Shown one piece after another: positions 32,986 to 39,363 of a stretch of DNA of 39,363 nucleotides; the stretch's first letter is position 1; every line of letters begins with the position of its first letter. Source of the DNA: CAVWDI01 sp046259385 (GTDB taxonomy: Bacteria; Chloroflexota; Anaerolineae; Anaerolineales; UBA4823); contig JBJYWI010000136.1 in NCBI GenBank assembly GCA_046259385.1, forward strand, positions 1-39,363. Direction: 5' to 3'. The position numbers and the translations under genes were made by a program. The notes beneath the pieces are model-generated. The model had not been told where the DNA came from, did no database searches, and worked only from the letters and a program-made list of their open reading frames with translations.

Positions 32986-33044
32986 TCCAGACTATATCCT
33001 CGTAACTGAAAATTCCATCCAGCAACGTTCCTGCTCTCAGTAGG

Positions 33045-33083
33045 AAAATCAGAACCAAAGGGCTTGGAAAAACCCTGATTTTT
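33045..33083 (+). terminator. Possible terminator after pgl
   Basis: AAAATCAG (33045-33052) pairs with CTGATTTT (33075-33082), an 8-bp stem ending in a T5 stretch. The 22-nt loop contains a small inner stem CCAA/TTGG (33055-33058 with 33064-33067). The large loop lowers confidence. Confidence 0.45.
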
Positions 33084-33130
33084 AATTGGATGATTAAATC
33101 GGAATGATTGCGTCAGTTATATCTCGCCTG

Positions 33131-33146
33131 TGTTTCACGTGAAACA
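33131..33146. promoter_or_regulatory. parS centromere site 1 (TGTTTCACGTGAAACA)
   Basis: An exact 16-base match to the consensus parS sequence bound by ParB/Spo0J, a perfect palindrome that is conserved across most bacterial phyla. A further GAAACA at 33152-33157 repeats its right half. It lies in a non-coding gap between convergent genes. parS sites usually cluster near the replication origin. Neither parA nor parB is in this window. Confidence 0.92.
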
Positions 33147-33202
33147 TCGATGAAACAACTACGTCCTTTCCTAACCAGTTTTATTAGGTTGAGTAATTAA
33201 AT

Positions 33203-33218
33203 TGTTTCACGTGAAACA
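33203..33218. promoter_or_regulatory. parS centromere site 2 (TGTTTCACGTGAAACA)
   Basis: A second exact consensus parS, 72 bp centre-to-centre from the first. The symmetry extends to 22 bp (33200-33221) through flanking AAT and ATT. It ends 5 bp from the stop of the convergent nucleotidyltransferase gene. Confidence 0.93.
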
Positions 33219-33223
33219 ATTTC

Positions 33224-34234
33224 TCATTCCACCCAGACCCCATTTTTATGAGCCCAGTCTTCAATCGTCCCCTCAATTAAATCCAGGTATGCGTCCAGTC
33301 CCGCCAGTCTTTCCCTGAAATCCTCCCCGAGCAGCTTCATCTTTCCCAATGCAGTCTGCCATCCACCCCTGATCTCGCTATTTGCAGTTTGGTCGCTTGC
33401 TGCCAGGGTCCAGGTCCGCAGTAACGGCCACAGCATTGCGCTTCTTTCCCCCCCCTCAACCATCGCTTCGAAGGCTTTGTAATAATAATCCTTTCTGATA
33501 GGGTGCAGCCGCACAGGCATACTCTCCGCATGCAGTGCTTCGTAGCAGGTATTCCAATTTGTTATCAGTTCAGGATAAACATCCTCTGTGATATTTGGCG
33601 CACCAAGCATCCCCAATAACCCTGCCGCCATCCCGGGCTTACCCATTTTTTCCGCCCGCTCAGGAAATTTTATCAACAGGCGCCTATCAGTTAAAGGGGG
33701 TCCATTGAAACCAGAAATCGCATTTACCGCATTCTTAAGGGCTTTAAAATAATCCAGTAACTGCTCCGGACCAGGATCGGGTTCTTCCGCCTGGTATTGA
33801 ACCCATATTTTCCGGGCAGTTACAATCTGACTGTGCGCCCGTTCAAAAACCCGGTCAGGTCGCTCAAACTGGCCTCTAACGCTTGCCTGGGTAAAATCCA
33901 TAAAATGCTGGGGGTCGTGCAGGATTTTACATTCTTTTATCGTCGGACCCCACCAGGGATGCACACGCAGGCTGCGGGGGGTCCTATATAAGTTCTGGTG
34001 GTGGTGGGCGATATCAAAATGGACATCTTCAGTTATGGGCAGTACCTCGCGCTCCACCTTAACTTCGTCATAGTGAATGAAGACCAGATCGACATCGGTT
34101 GTCCCTCCCAGCAGGTAATTCTCTTCCAGCAGCGACCCGCACAGGTAGACTGATATCACGCTGCGGTCACGAGCGACTCTCTCCTCGATAAGCTCCTGGG
34201 TTAATCTCGTCAATATTTCGTGGTCAATCCGCAT
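33224..34234 (-). CDS. Nucleotidyltransferase-domain protein
   Basis: 336 residues. The N-terminal polymerase-beta-like fold has GSLLEENYLLGGTTDVDLVFIH, i.e. Gly33-Ser34 with catalytic Asp47 and Asp49 (G-S-x(n)-D-x-D). The remaining 240 residues are helix-rich and resemble the substrate-binding C-terminal half of aminoglycoside- or tRNA-type nucleotidyltransferases, but I cannot name the substrate. Its ATG at 34234 follows the dNK stop by about 33 bp in the same direction. The stop lies 5 bp from a parS site. Confidence 0.78.
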   Translation of the reverse strand: MRIDHEILTRLTQELIEERVARDRSVISVYLCGSLLEENYLLGGTTDVDLVFIHYDEVKVEREVLPITEDVHFDIAHHHQNLYRTPRSLRVHPWWGPTIKECKILHDPQHFMDFTQASVRGQFERPDRVFERAHSQIVTARKIWVQYQAEEPDPGPEQLLDYFKALKNAVNAISGFNGPPLTDRRLLIKFPERAEKMGKPGMAAGLLGMLGAPNITEDVYPELITNWNTCYEALHAESMPVRLHPIRKDYYYKAFEAMVEGGERSAMLWPLLRTWTLAASDQTANSEIRGGWQTALGKMKLLGEDFRERLAGLDAYLDLIEGTIEDWAHKNGVWVE

Positions 34235-34267
34235 ATACCCCTCCTTGCCAAAAGGCGGCGCGTTCTT

Positions 34268-34921
34268 TTAACCGTCTTCTTGGTCCCCTAAAGGCAGTTC
34301 TGTTTGAAACGGCGGCATTTTTAACCGCTGTCTGATCCGATTTTCAACCTGCCTCAGATCTTCCTCGTCCCGCACATAATCGATGCTGTTTGTATCCAGG
34401 GTCAGCACCGGGGACCGTACATTGCTCTGGTCAGAGAAAAACTGCTCATACGCATGGTTGACCTGCTCAATATACGAGTGCTCCATGCTGCGTTCATACG
34501 GGCGGTCGCGCATCGCAATCCGCTGCATAAGTACATCGGTGTCTGCCTGCAGATAGACAACCAGGTCGGGAGGGGCAATCTTCTCAGCAAGTGCATCATG
34601 CACTTTGTGATACATGTCCAATTCATCTCCCCGCAGGTTAATCCAGGCGAAAAGGGAATCCTTCTCAAATGTATAATCGGCAATCAGATTCGCGCCGCCG
34701 GCTAGAATCTTCGGAACTGTCCGCCGCTGCTGGTGGTATCGGCTCAACAGGAAGAAAATCTGGGTCTGGAACGCGTATCTTTCCCTGTCAGCGTAAAAAT
34801 CCGTCAGAAACGGGTTTTCCTCAAATACCTCTAAAAGCAGACCGGCTCCAAATCCAGGCTGCAGTAGCCTCGCCAGGGTGGTTTTCCCAACTCCAATTGC
34901 TCCCTCAATTGCCAGATACAT
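34268..34921 (-). CDS. Deoxynucleoside kinase
   Basis: 217 residues from ATG 34921; the frame reaches a TTG at 34960, but that start has no ribosome site and adds a non-conserved stretch, whereas MYLAIEGAIGVGKTT is where relatives begin. P-loop GAIGVGKT (7-14), FEENPFLTDFY, the DYTFEKDSLFA segment with the DRS-like region, and RDRPYERSME as the lid with arginines. The family phosphorylates deoxyadenosine, deoxyguanosine or deoxycytidine for salvage. Specificity is not decidable here. It lies upstream of the nucleotidyltransferase gene. Confidence 0.88.
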   Translation of the reverse strand: MYLAIEGAIGVGKTTLARLLQPGFGAGLLLEVFEENPFLTDFYADRERYAFQTQIFFLLSRYHQQRRTVPKILAGGANLIADYTFEKDSLFAWINLRGDELDMYHKVHDALAEKIAPPDLVVYLQADTDVLMQRIAMRDRPYERSMEHSYIEQVNHAYEQFFSDQSNVRSPVLTLDTNSIDYVRDEEDLRQVENRIRQRLKMPPFQTELPLGDQEDG

Positions 34922-35089
34922 TTTTTCTGCAATGTTTATTGCTTTTATATTATTTACCAATATGTTTGTTGTATTTTAGGGCGGGTATTCTCGTCCTATC
35001 CAAAGGATACCAGCGAAGAGAATTTAGTGCAAACCCTCACACTGGATAATTTCAGTTTAAAGTAATCAAAACCACATAATTATTTAGAA

Positions 35090-35120
35090 AACCTGACTTA
35101 ATTATGCCAACCGACTTAAT
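35090..35120. repeat. Short direct repeat AACC(T)GACTTAAT
   Basis: AACCTGACTTAAT (35090-35102) and AACCGACTTAAT (35109-35120) repeat with about two helical turns between starts. The pair lies in the 236-bp gap between asd and the deoxynucleoside kinase start, where a promoter for the kinase would be expected. The spacing would fit binding of a tandem regulator, but nothing else supports this. Confidence 0.4.
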
Positions 35121-35157
35121 CACGCTTCTATAAACTCTTCAACACCCATTATCCGGG

Positions 35158-36231
35158 CTAACCAATATATCCGCAATCAACCAGTAGTTCAGCATTGTAA
35201 ATTGAACCTCCCGCCGCGCCGCGAATGGTATTGTGTGAAAGCACAACCAATTTGTAGTCGAACAGCGGATCTGGTCGCACCCTGCCGACCACAGTCGTCA
35301 TGCCCTTACCCGCCATCCGGTCCAGGCGTGGTTGGGGCCGGTCGGATTCCTTACGGTAAAGTATCACCGGTTTTGGCGTGGACGGCAAATTTTTACTCGC
35401 CGGGGGCGCCTGGTATCTCTCCAGGGCGGCAATTACTGCATTTTCATCAGCTTTATCCTCCAGCTCCAGACTCAGGCAGACCAGGTGCCCGTCGCTTACC
35501 GGGACCCGGTTGGTGTGCACACTCATAATAAAATCAGCTGGTTCGATTTCCTGAGATACCACTTTCCCCAGCATCTTGCGCGGTTCCCATTCTACTTTCT
35601 CTTCTTCGCCCGGCACGTAAGGAATCACGTTGTCCAGAATGTCCAGCGAGGCCACACCCGGATACCCTGCGCCGGAGAGCGCCTGCAGGCTGACCGCAAA
35701 AACCCGCCCTATCCCGAATGCATCTTCCAGGGCTTTTAAAACGATCGTCATACCTGTGCTGGTGCAGTTTGAATTGGTCACAATACACCCGCTCCAGCCC
35801 CGCTTTGTTCTCTGGGCTGGGATTATATTGATATGCCCGGGATTGACCTCTGGTAGCAGAATTGGGACATCCGGCTCTGGTCTGAACGCGGAGGCGTTTG
35901 AACATACCGCCACACCAGCTCGGGCAAACTCCGGCTCCAGGTTCAATGCCTTCTTACCAGGTAGAGCCGAGAATACAAGCTTTACCCCCATTTCATCGGG
36001 TATGGATTTATTGATTTTCGCATCCCTGAGCCGTTCAGGCATTGGCTCCGGCAGCACCCAGTGGCAGCCTTCTCCGTATCGCATACCGGCTGTCCGGTCA
36101 GAGCCGCTGATTGATACCACCTCAAACCAGGGGTGTCCTTCAAGCAGCTGTACAAAGCGCTGTCCGACCGCGCCGGTCGCGCCAAGCACGCCAACCGGGA
36201 TACGGGTATGATCATCTTTTGTTACGTTCAT
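35158..36231 (-). CDS. asd: Aspartate-semialdehyde dehydrogenase, archaeal/fungal-type
   Basis: 358 residues from ATG 36231, preceded by AAGGA; the open frame continues to 36558 inside pepF, but this prefix is not part of the family. N-terminal NADP-binding VGVLGATGAVGQRFVQLL, the catalytic Cys156 in VTNSNCTSTGMT and the RVPVSDGHLVCLSLEL segment. It lacks the longer insertion of the enteric class, and the NCTST form of the active site fits the archaeal-type subfamily (about 350 residues). It reduces aspartyl phosphate to aspartate semialdehyde in lysine, threonine and methionine synthesis. It follows pepF by 40 bp. Confidence 0.94.
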   Translation of the reverse strand: MNVTKDDHTRIPVGVLGATGAVGQRFVQLLEGHPWFEVVSISGSDRTAGMRYGEGCHWVLPEPMPERLRDAKINKSIPDEMGVKLVFSALPGKKALNLEPEFARAGVAVCSNASAFRPEPDVPILLPEVNPGHINIIPAQRTKRGWSGCIVTNSNCTSTGMTIVLKALEDAFGIGRVFAVSLQALSGAGYPGVASLDILDNVIPYVPGEEEKVEWEPRKMLGKVVSQEIEPADFIMSVHTNRVPVSDGHLVCLSLELEDKADENAVIAALERYQAPPASKNLPSTPKPVILYRKESDRPQPRLDRMAGKGMTTVVGRVRPDPLFDYKLVVLSHNTIRGAAGGSIYNAELLVDCGYIG

Positions 36232-36271
36232 ATAGTCCTTTTCCAATCTCACTTTTCCTTTCAATTTACCA

Positions 36272-38044
36272 TTAAAGTTTCTCAAGCTCTGCAACCATAT
36301 TCCGGAGCACATCATACCCACCCTGCCAGAATTCCGGGCTGTGGATATCCACCTGAGCCCGCTTAAGAATGCTTTCCGGAGAGGCGGAACCGCCAGCCGA
36401 CAGTATTTCCAGGTAACGTGGCTTGAAAGCCTCCAGCCCGATTGTTTTATACTGCTGGTACAGGGACAGCACCAGCAGCTGGCCGAAGGCATACGCGTAG
36501 ACGTAAAAAGGCACATGGTAAATATGCGGGATCGAAACCCATTCCCATCGAAATTCATCGCTCAGCGCGACCGCGTCGCCAAATTGTGCCTTCAGGTTGC
36601 CCATGTAAGCAGCTGATAGCTCATCTACTGATGCATTTTGGGCTACCAGATCATGCGCTTGGCGTTCAAAAAGGGCGAAGTAAATCTGGCGCATTATGGT
36701 AGCGTAGTCATCATCTACCTGGCGGAAAAGGATATCTCTGCGTACGCTCTCATCAGATTCATTCTCCAGCATATAATCCATCAGCAGCATTTCTGCAAAG
36801 GTGGATGCGGTTTCCGCCAGCGGTAGAGAAGCATGCTGTGTGAATACACTGTGCTCCTCCGCCAGCATGGAATGGATCGCATGCCCAAATTCATGCGAAA
36901 TTGTAGCGACATCCTCTGCTCGACCCTGGTAGTTGACCAGCACCCAGGGGGTCAGGTCGGGTGTCACTGTAGCGCAGAAGGCACCGTCTCGCTTACCCTT
37001 ACGAACCTCGCTGTCCAGGCGCTGCTCATCGAAAATCCTTCCAGCCATCCTCGCAAAACCAGGGTCGAAAGCAGCAAAAGAATCCATCACCATTTCGACA
37101 CCCTGGTTAAAATCGTATGCCTTATCTGACTTTTCTACCGGGGCATAGATGTCATAGCGCCTGAGTTGTTCCATCCCAATTAGCCCCGCTTTCAGCTTGA
37201 AGAAACGCTGGAAAACATCCGTGTTTTGTTGGCTGACTTCCAGCAGGGTATCCACAACTGAATCAGGGACATCGTTGACCAGGTTTCGGGCTGATATTGG
37301 CGATTTGTAATTGCGCAGTTTCACCTGCTCGTTAAACCAGTCGCGCACAAGAGCCTGGTAGATCTGCCCCAGTATGGCTCCATCCTCGCCAAAAACCCGG
37401 TATATTTCCTGGTAAGCCGTTGCCCTTATCTGCGGATCCGGGTCGCGGGCGTAGACCATTATCTGGCCGCGGGTTAAATGCTTCCGCTCGCCTTCCACAT
37501 CCAGATTATAAACATAGCGGTTTGTGATTGTGTCGTACAGTTTTGTGAGCGCGCTGGAACCGGTCACATCTTTCAGGTTAACAACCTTTTCTTCAGGCTC
37601 GCTGAGAGTATGCGGTTGGAAATGACGCATTTCTTCGAGCCAGTAGCGGTAATCGCCTGTTCCATCGATCAACTTATCAGCGATATTCGAATCCAACGCT
37701 TTCCACCACAGGCTGAAGAACAGTATCCGGTTCTGCATCTCAGCCATCAACTGGTCAACCCTGGACAGGAAAGCCTGCTTATCCTGATCCTGGGTATCAG
37801 CTGCAAACTGGAGTGAGGCATAACTGTGTATACGATAAGATAAATGGGTAATCAGCTCTAAATCCCGGATGATCTCGATCAACTCGGGCTGGCTTATCTT
37901 TTCTGTCAGCGAATCCCGCCGGGTCTCAAATATTTTAACTTTCGATTCAAGCTGCTCAATAGCCGCCTCCATCTCCTGGCTGTTCTGGGAGGGAAATAAA
38001 TCTCCCAGGCTCCAGCCGCTTAATTCATATTTCTTTTTAATCAT
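36272..38044 (-). CDS. pepF: Oligoendopeptidase F (M3 family)
   Basis: 590 residues. The zinc motif HEFGH at 384-388 (in ATISHEFGHAIHS), with a downstream TASTFAEMLLMDY glutamate, defines the M3 clan. The C-terminal half has YHVPFYVYAYAFGQLLVLSLYQQY, typical of M3B PepF. It cuts short oligopeptides in the cytoplasm. Its ATG overlaps the 3' end of the methyltransferase gene by 8 nt, suggesting co-translation. Length is normal for the family. Confidence 0.95.
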   Translation of the reverse strand: MIKKKYELSGWSLGDLFPSQNSQEMEAAIEQLESKVKIFETRRDSLTEKISQPELIEIIRDLELITHLSYRIHSYASLQFAADTQDQDKQAFLSRVDQLMAEMQNRILFFSLWWKALDSNIADKLIDGTGDYRYWLEEMRHFQPHTLSEPEEKVVNLKDVTGSSALTKLYDTITNRYVYNLDVEGERKHLTRGQIMVYARDPDPQIRATAYQEIYRVFGEDGAILGQIYQALVRDWFNEQVKLRNYKSPISARNLVNDVPDSVVDTLLEVSQQNTDVFQRFFKLKAGLIGMEQLRRYDIYAPVEKSDKAYDFNQGVEMVMDSFAAFDPGFARMAGRIFDEQRLDSEVRKGKRDGAFCATVTPDLTPWVLVNYQGRAEDVATISHEFGHAIHSMLAEEHSVFTQHASLPLAETASTFAEMLLMDYMLENESDESVRRDILFRQVDDDYATIMRQIYFALFERQAHDLVAQNASVDELSAAYMGNLKAQFGDAVALSDEFRWEWVSIPHIYHVPFYVYAYAFGQLLVLSLYQQYKTIGLEAFKPRYLEILSAGGSASPESILKRAQVDIHSPEFWQGGYDVLRNMVAELEKL

Positions 38045-39152
38045 CTTTCACCTTTTTATTGATATCACCGCTTAAATGGTCGGCTCGGAATTTCAGCCTC
38101 AGTTCGTCGATCAACCTGTAATTACCAGACTTTCTATCCAGATAGCGCCATTGGTCCCAGCCGTTGCAGGGTGCCTGGCGGATTTCTCGGGCGATCTGGT
38201 GGATCGACCCCCTGGAGCCGTTGCATTCAATCTTTCCATCCGCAGTCACCCGGGCAGTGATCCCCTCTTTGCTGGCAAAAAAAAGATTTTGACCCGGAAG
38301 CAGGTAACCGTGTTCAACCAGCGCAGCAAAAGGTACCCGCGCTTTCTTCCGTGGATTGGGCGTCTCATAAATCCCCGCCTCATACGCCTCCCGGGGCGTA
38401 TTTGCGATCCGGTTTCGGGCGATCCTGACATACTCGACTTCTTTCTCAATCCCGATCCAATTGCGGTGCAGCTTTTTGGCTACCACACCGCTTGTGCCGC
38501 TCCCGAAGAAAGGGTCCAGGATTACATCCCCCGGGTTGCTGCTGGCGGAGATAATCCGGTAAAGCAGAGCCTCAGGTTTCTGGGTCGGGTGAGCCCGTTT
38601 GCCGTTCACCCGCAGGCGCTCTTTTCCGGTGCAGATCGGCAGGATCCAATCGCTGCGCATCTGAAGATCCTGGTTAAGGGCTTTCATGGCATGGTGGTTA
38701 AATGTATAAGGGTTGCCTCTCTGTTTTTGAGCCCAGATCAGCGTTTCGTGGGCGTTGGTAAAGCGCACCCCCCGAAAGTTAGGCATCGGATTTGCCTTGA
38801 TCCAGACCACATCATTCAGTATCCAGAATCCTAAATCCTGCATTATCTTCCCAATCCGGAAGATATTATGGTAAGTGCCAATCACCCAGATTGCGCCGCT
38901 CTTATTTAGCACCCTTTGGCAGGCGGTTAGCCAGCTTTCCGAAAATCGGTCGTATTCCAGAAAATTTGCAAACTTGTCCCACGTATCATTTACCGCCTCC
39001 ACTCTGGTCTGGTTGGGGCGCCACAATTCCTGGTGAAGTTGCAGATTATAAGGCGGGTCAGCAAAGACTAGGTCTATTGACCCGGCTGGCAGTCTCTCCA
39101 TCTCTTCAACACAGTCACCCGTAAGGATCTGGTTAAGCGGAAGTTCTTCCAT
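38037..39152 (-). CDS. ccrM-like: CcrM-like DNA adenine N6-methyltransferase with RAMA domain
   Basis: 371 residues from ATG 39152; an in-frame TTG at 39170 would add six residues and cannot be excluded. It is a beta-class N6-adenine methyltransferase: DPPYNLQL (32-39, catalytic motif IV) precedes the S-adenosylmethionine motif DPFFGSGTSG (213-222). The C-terminal region (about 280-355) has GYLLPGQNLFFASK, GSIHQIAREIRQAPCNGWDQWRYLDR and IDELRLKF, closely like the specificity-associated C-terminal domain of CcrM, which methylates GANTC. No restriction gene is next to it, so it looks solitary. Recognition of GANTC is inferred from the C-terminal similarity. It precedes pepF. Confidence 0.87.
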   Translation of the reverse strand: MEELPLNQILTGDCVEEMERLPAGSIDLVFADPPYNLQLHQELWRPNQTRVEAVNDTWDKFANFLEYDRFSESWLTACQRVLNKSGAIWVIGTYHNIFRIGKIMQDLGFWILNDVVWIKANPMPNFRGVRFTNAHETLIWAQKQRGNPYTFNHHAMKALNQDLQMRSDWILPICTGKERLRVNGKRAHPTQKPEALLYRIISASSNPGDVILDPFFGSGTSGVVAKKLHRNWIGIEKEVEYVRIARNRIANTPREAYEAGIYETPNPRKKARVPFAALVEHGYLLPGQNLFFASKEGITARVTADGKIECNGSRGSIHQIAREIRQAPCNGWDQWRYLDRKSGNYRLIDELRLKFRADHLSGDINKKVKDD

Positions 39153-39203
39153 CGTTTTCTTTTTCGCCAATTGTTGCCGGTTTGTCCCCGGCTGATTTCG
39201 CCA

Positions 39204-39209
39204 ATTATA
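39204..39209 (-). promoter_or_regulatory. Putative -10 box of the methyltransferase promoter
   Basis: A perfect minus-strand TATAAT (complement of 39204-39209), giving a start near 39197, about 45 nt before the ATG. At 17 bp the -35 position reads CCGGGT, which is not consensus and lies within the palindrome at 39224-39237. Confidence 0.45.
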
Positions 39210-39223
39210 CCCTCCCGGATAGG

Positions 39224-39237
39224 AATACCCGGGTATT
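39224..39237. promoter_or_regulatory. Palindrome AATACCCGGGTATT over the methyltransferase -35 region
   Basis: A perfect 14-bp palindrome centred about 34 bp upstream of the predicted methyltransferase transcript start and 22 bp upstream of the tRNA-Leu -35 box. Its position suggests an operator for a dimeric regulator. No regulator is identified. Confidence 0.45.
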
Positions 39238-39258
39238 GCCTTATTCCTGCGGTCTGTC

Positions 39259-39287
39259 TTGACCGCCTAAATAACATTCGATATACT
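39259..39287 (+). promoter_or_regulatory. Promoter of tRNA-Leu
   Basis: TTGACC (39259-39264), 17 bp, TATACT (39282-39287), predicted start about 39294, some 15 nt ahead of the tRNA. Both boxes are 5/6 matches to consensus at the optimal spacing. Confidence 0.75.
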
Positions 39288-39308
39288 TTGAGCATCTAAA
39301 CTGTTAAT

Positions 39309-39363
<55 letters not shown>

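Noticed and set aside
35158..36558. 466-residue version of aspartate-semialdehyde dehydrogenase
   Set aside because: The first 109 residues overlap pepF in another frame and have no family similarity; ATG 36231 with a ribosome site is the natural start.

Overview
This 39.4 kb window reads as a bacterial chromosome segment, most likely from a member of the Chloroflexota (Anaerolineae-like). That placement is an inference from gene content: a transaldolase/glucose-6-phosphate isomerase fusion, a CoxD/CoxE-equipped molybdenum hydroxylase cluster, an R3H-type AAA ATPase, a FmdB zinc-ribbon protein and a ComEC that looks degenerate in its metallo-beta-lactamase domain. There are no phage genes, insertion sequences or CRISPR arrays. 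One assembly gap of 100 Ns (3035-3134) interrupts a gene.

Region 1 (1-1716): the 5' part of an isochorismatase-family hydrolase runs off the left edge on the minus strand, divergent from plsX (phospholipid synthesis). Region 2 (1766-11451): a plus-strand catabolic island. A FadR-type (GntR/FCD) regulator with a consensus promoter and a perfect TGGTCAGACCA operator precedes a fumarylacetoacetate-hydrolase family enzyme, a cyclase-family (KynB-like) hydrolase, and a four-subunit molybdenum hydroxylase: FAD subunit, 2Fe-2S subunit, and a molybdopterin subunit naturally split into 445 and 335 residues, as in nicotinate dehydrogenase. An EthD-like protein follows, then XdhC/CoxF, CoxD (MoxR AAA+) and CoxE (VWA) maturation factors. 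The substrate is not deducible, but an N-heterocycle or aromatic carboxylate is plausible.

Region 3 (11505-20710): ComEC (minus), an OmpR-type two-component system (plus), enoyl-CoA hydratase, an M23 peptidase and an EthD-like protein (minus), a conserved acidic protein (plus), then rhomboid protease and guanylate kinase (minus) and a FmdB zinc-ribbon protein (plus). Region 4 (20707-25457, minus): pdxS, pdxT, a GNAT-like protein, an R3H/AAA ATPase and thymidylate kinase, apparently one transcription direction. Region 5 (25903-32985, plus): a compact glucose-oxidation cluster of glucokinase, Tal-Pgi fusion, short-form 6-phosphogluconate dehydrogenase, G6P dehydrogenase and 6-phosphogluconolactonase. 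Together these encode glucose phosphorylation, the oxidative pentose phosphate branch and carbon recycling to fructose-6-phosphate.

Region 6 (32986-39363): two exact 16-bp parS centromere sites lie between the lactonase and a nucleotidyltransferase. The minus-strand genes that follow are a deoxynucleoside kinase, aspartate-semialdehyde dehydrogenase, oligoendopeptidase F and a CcrM-like adenine methyltransferase. A tRNA-Leu(CAA) with a strong promoter is cut by the right edge. The most notable points are the split molybdenum hydroxylase with its maturation genes, the parS pair, and the solitary CcrM-like methyltransferase with a palindrome over its promoter.
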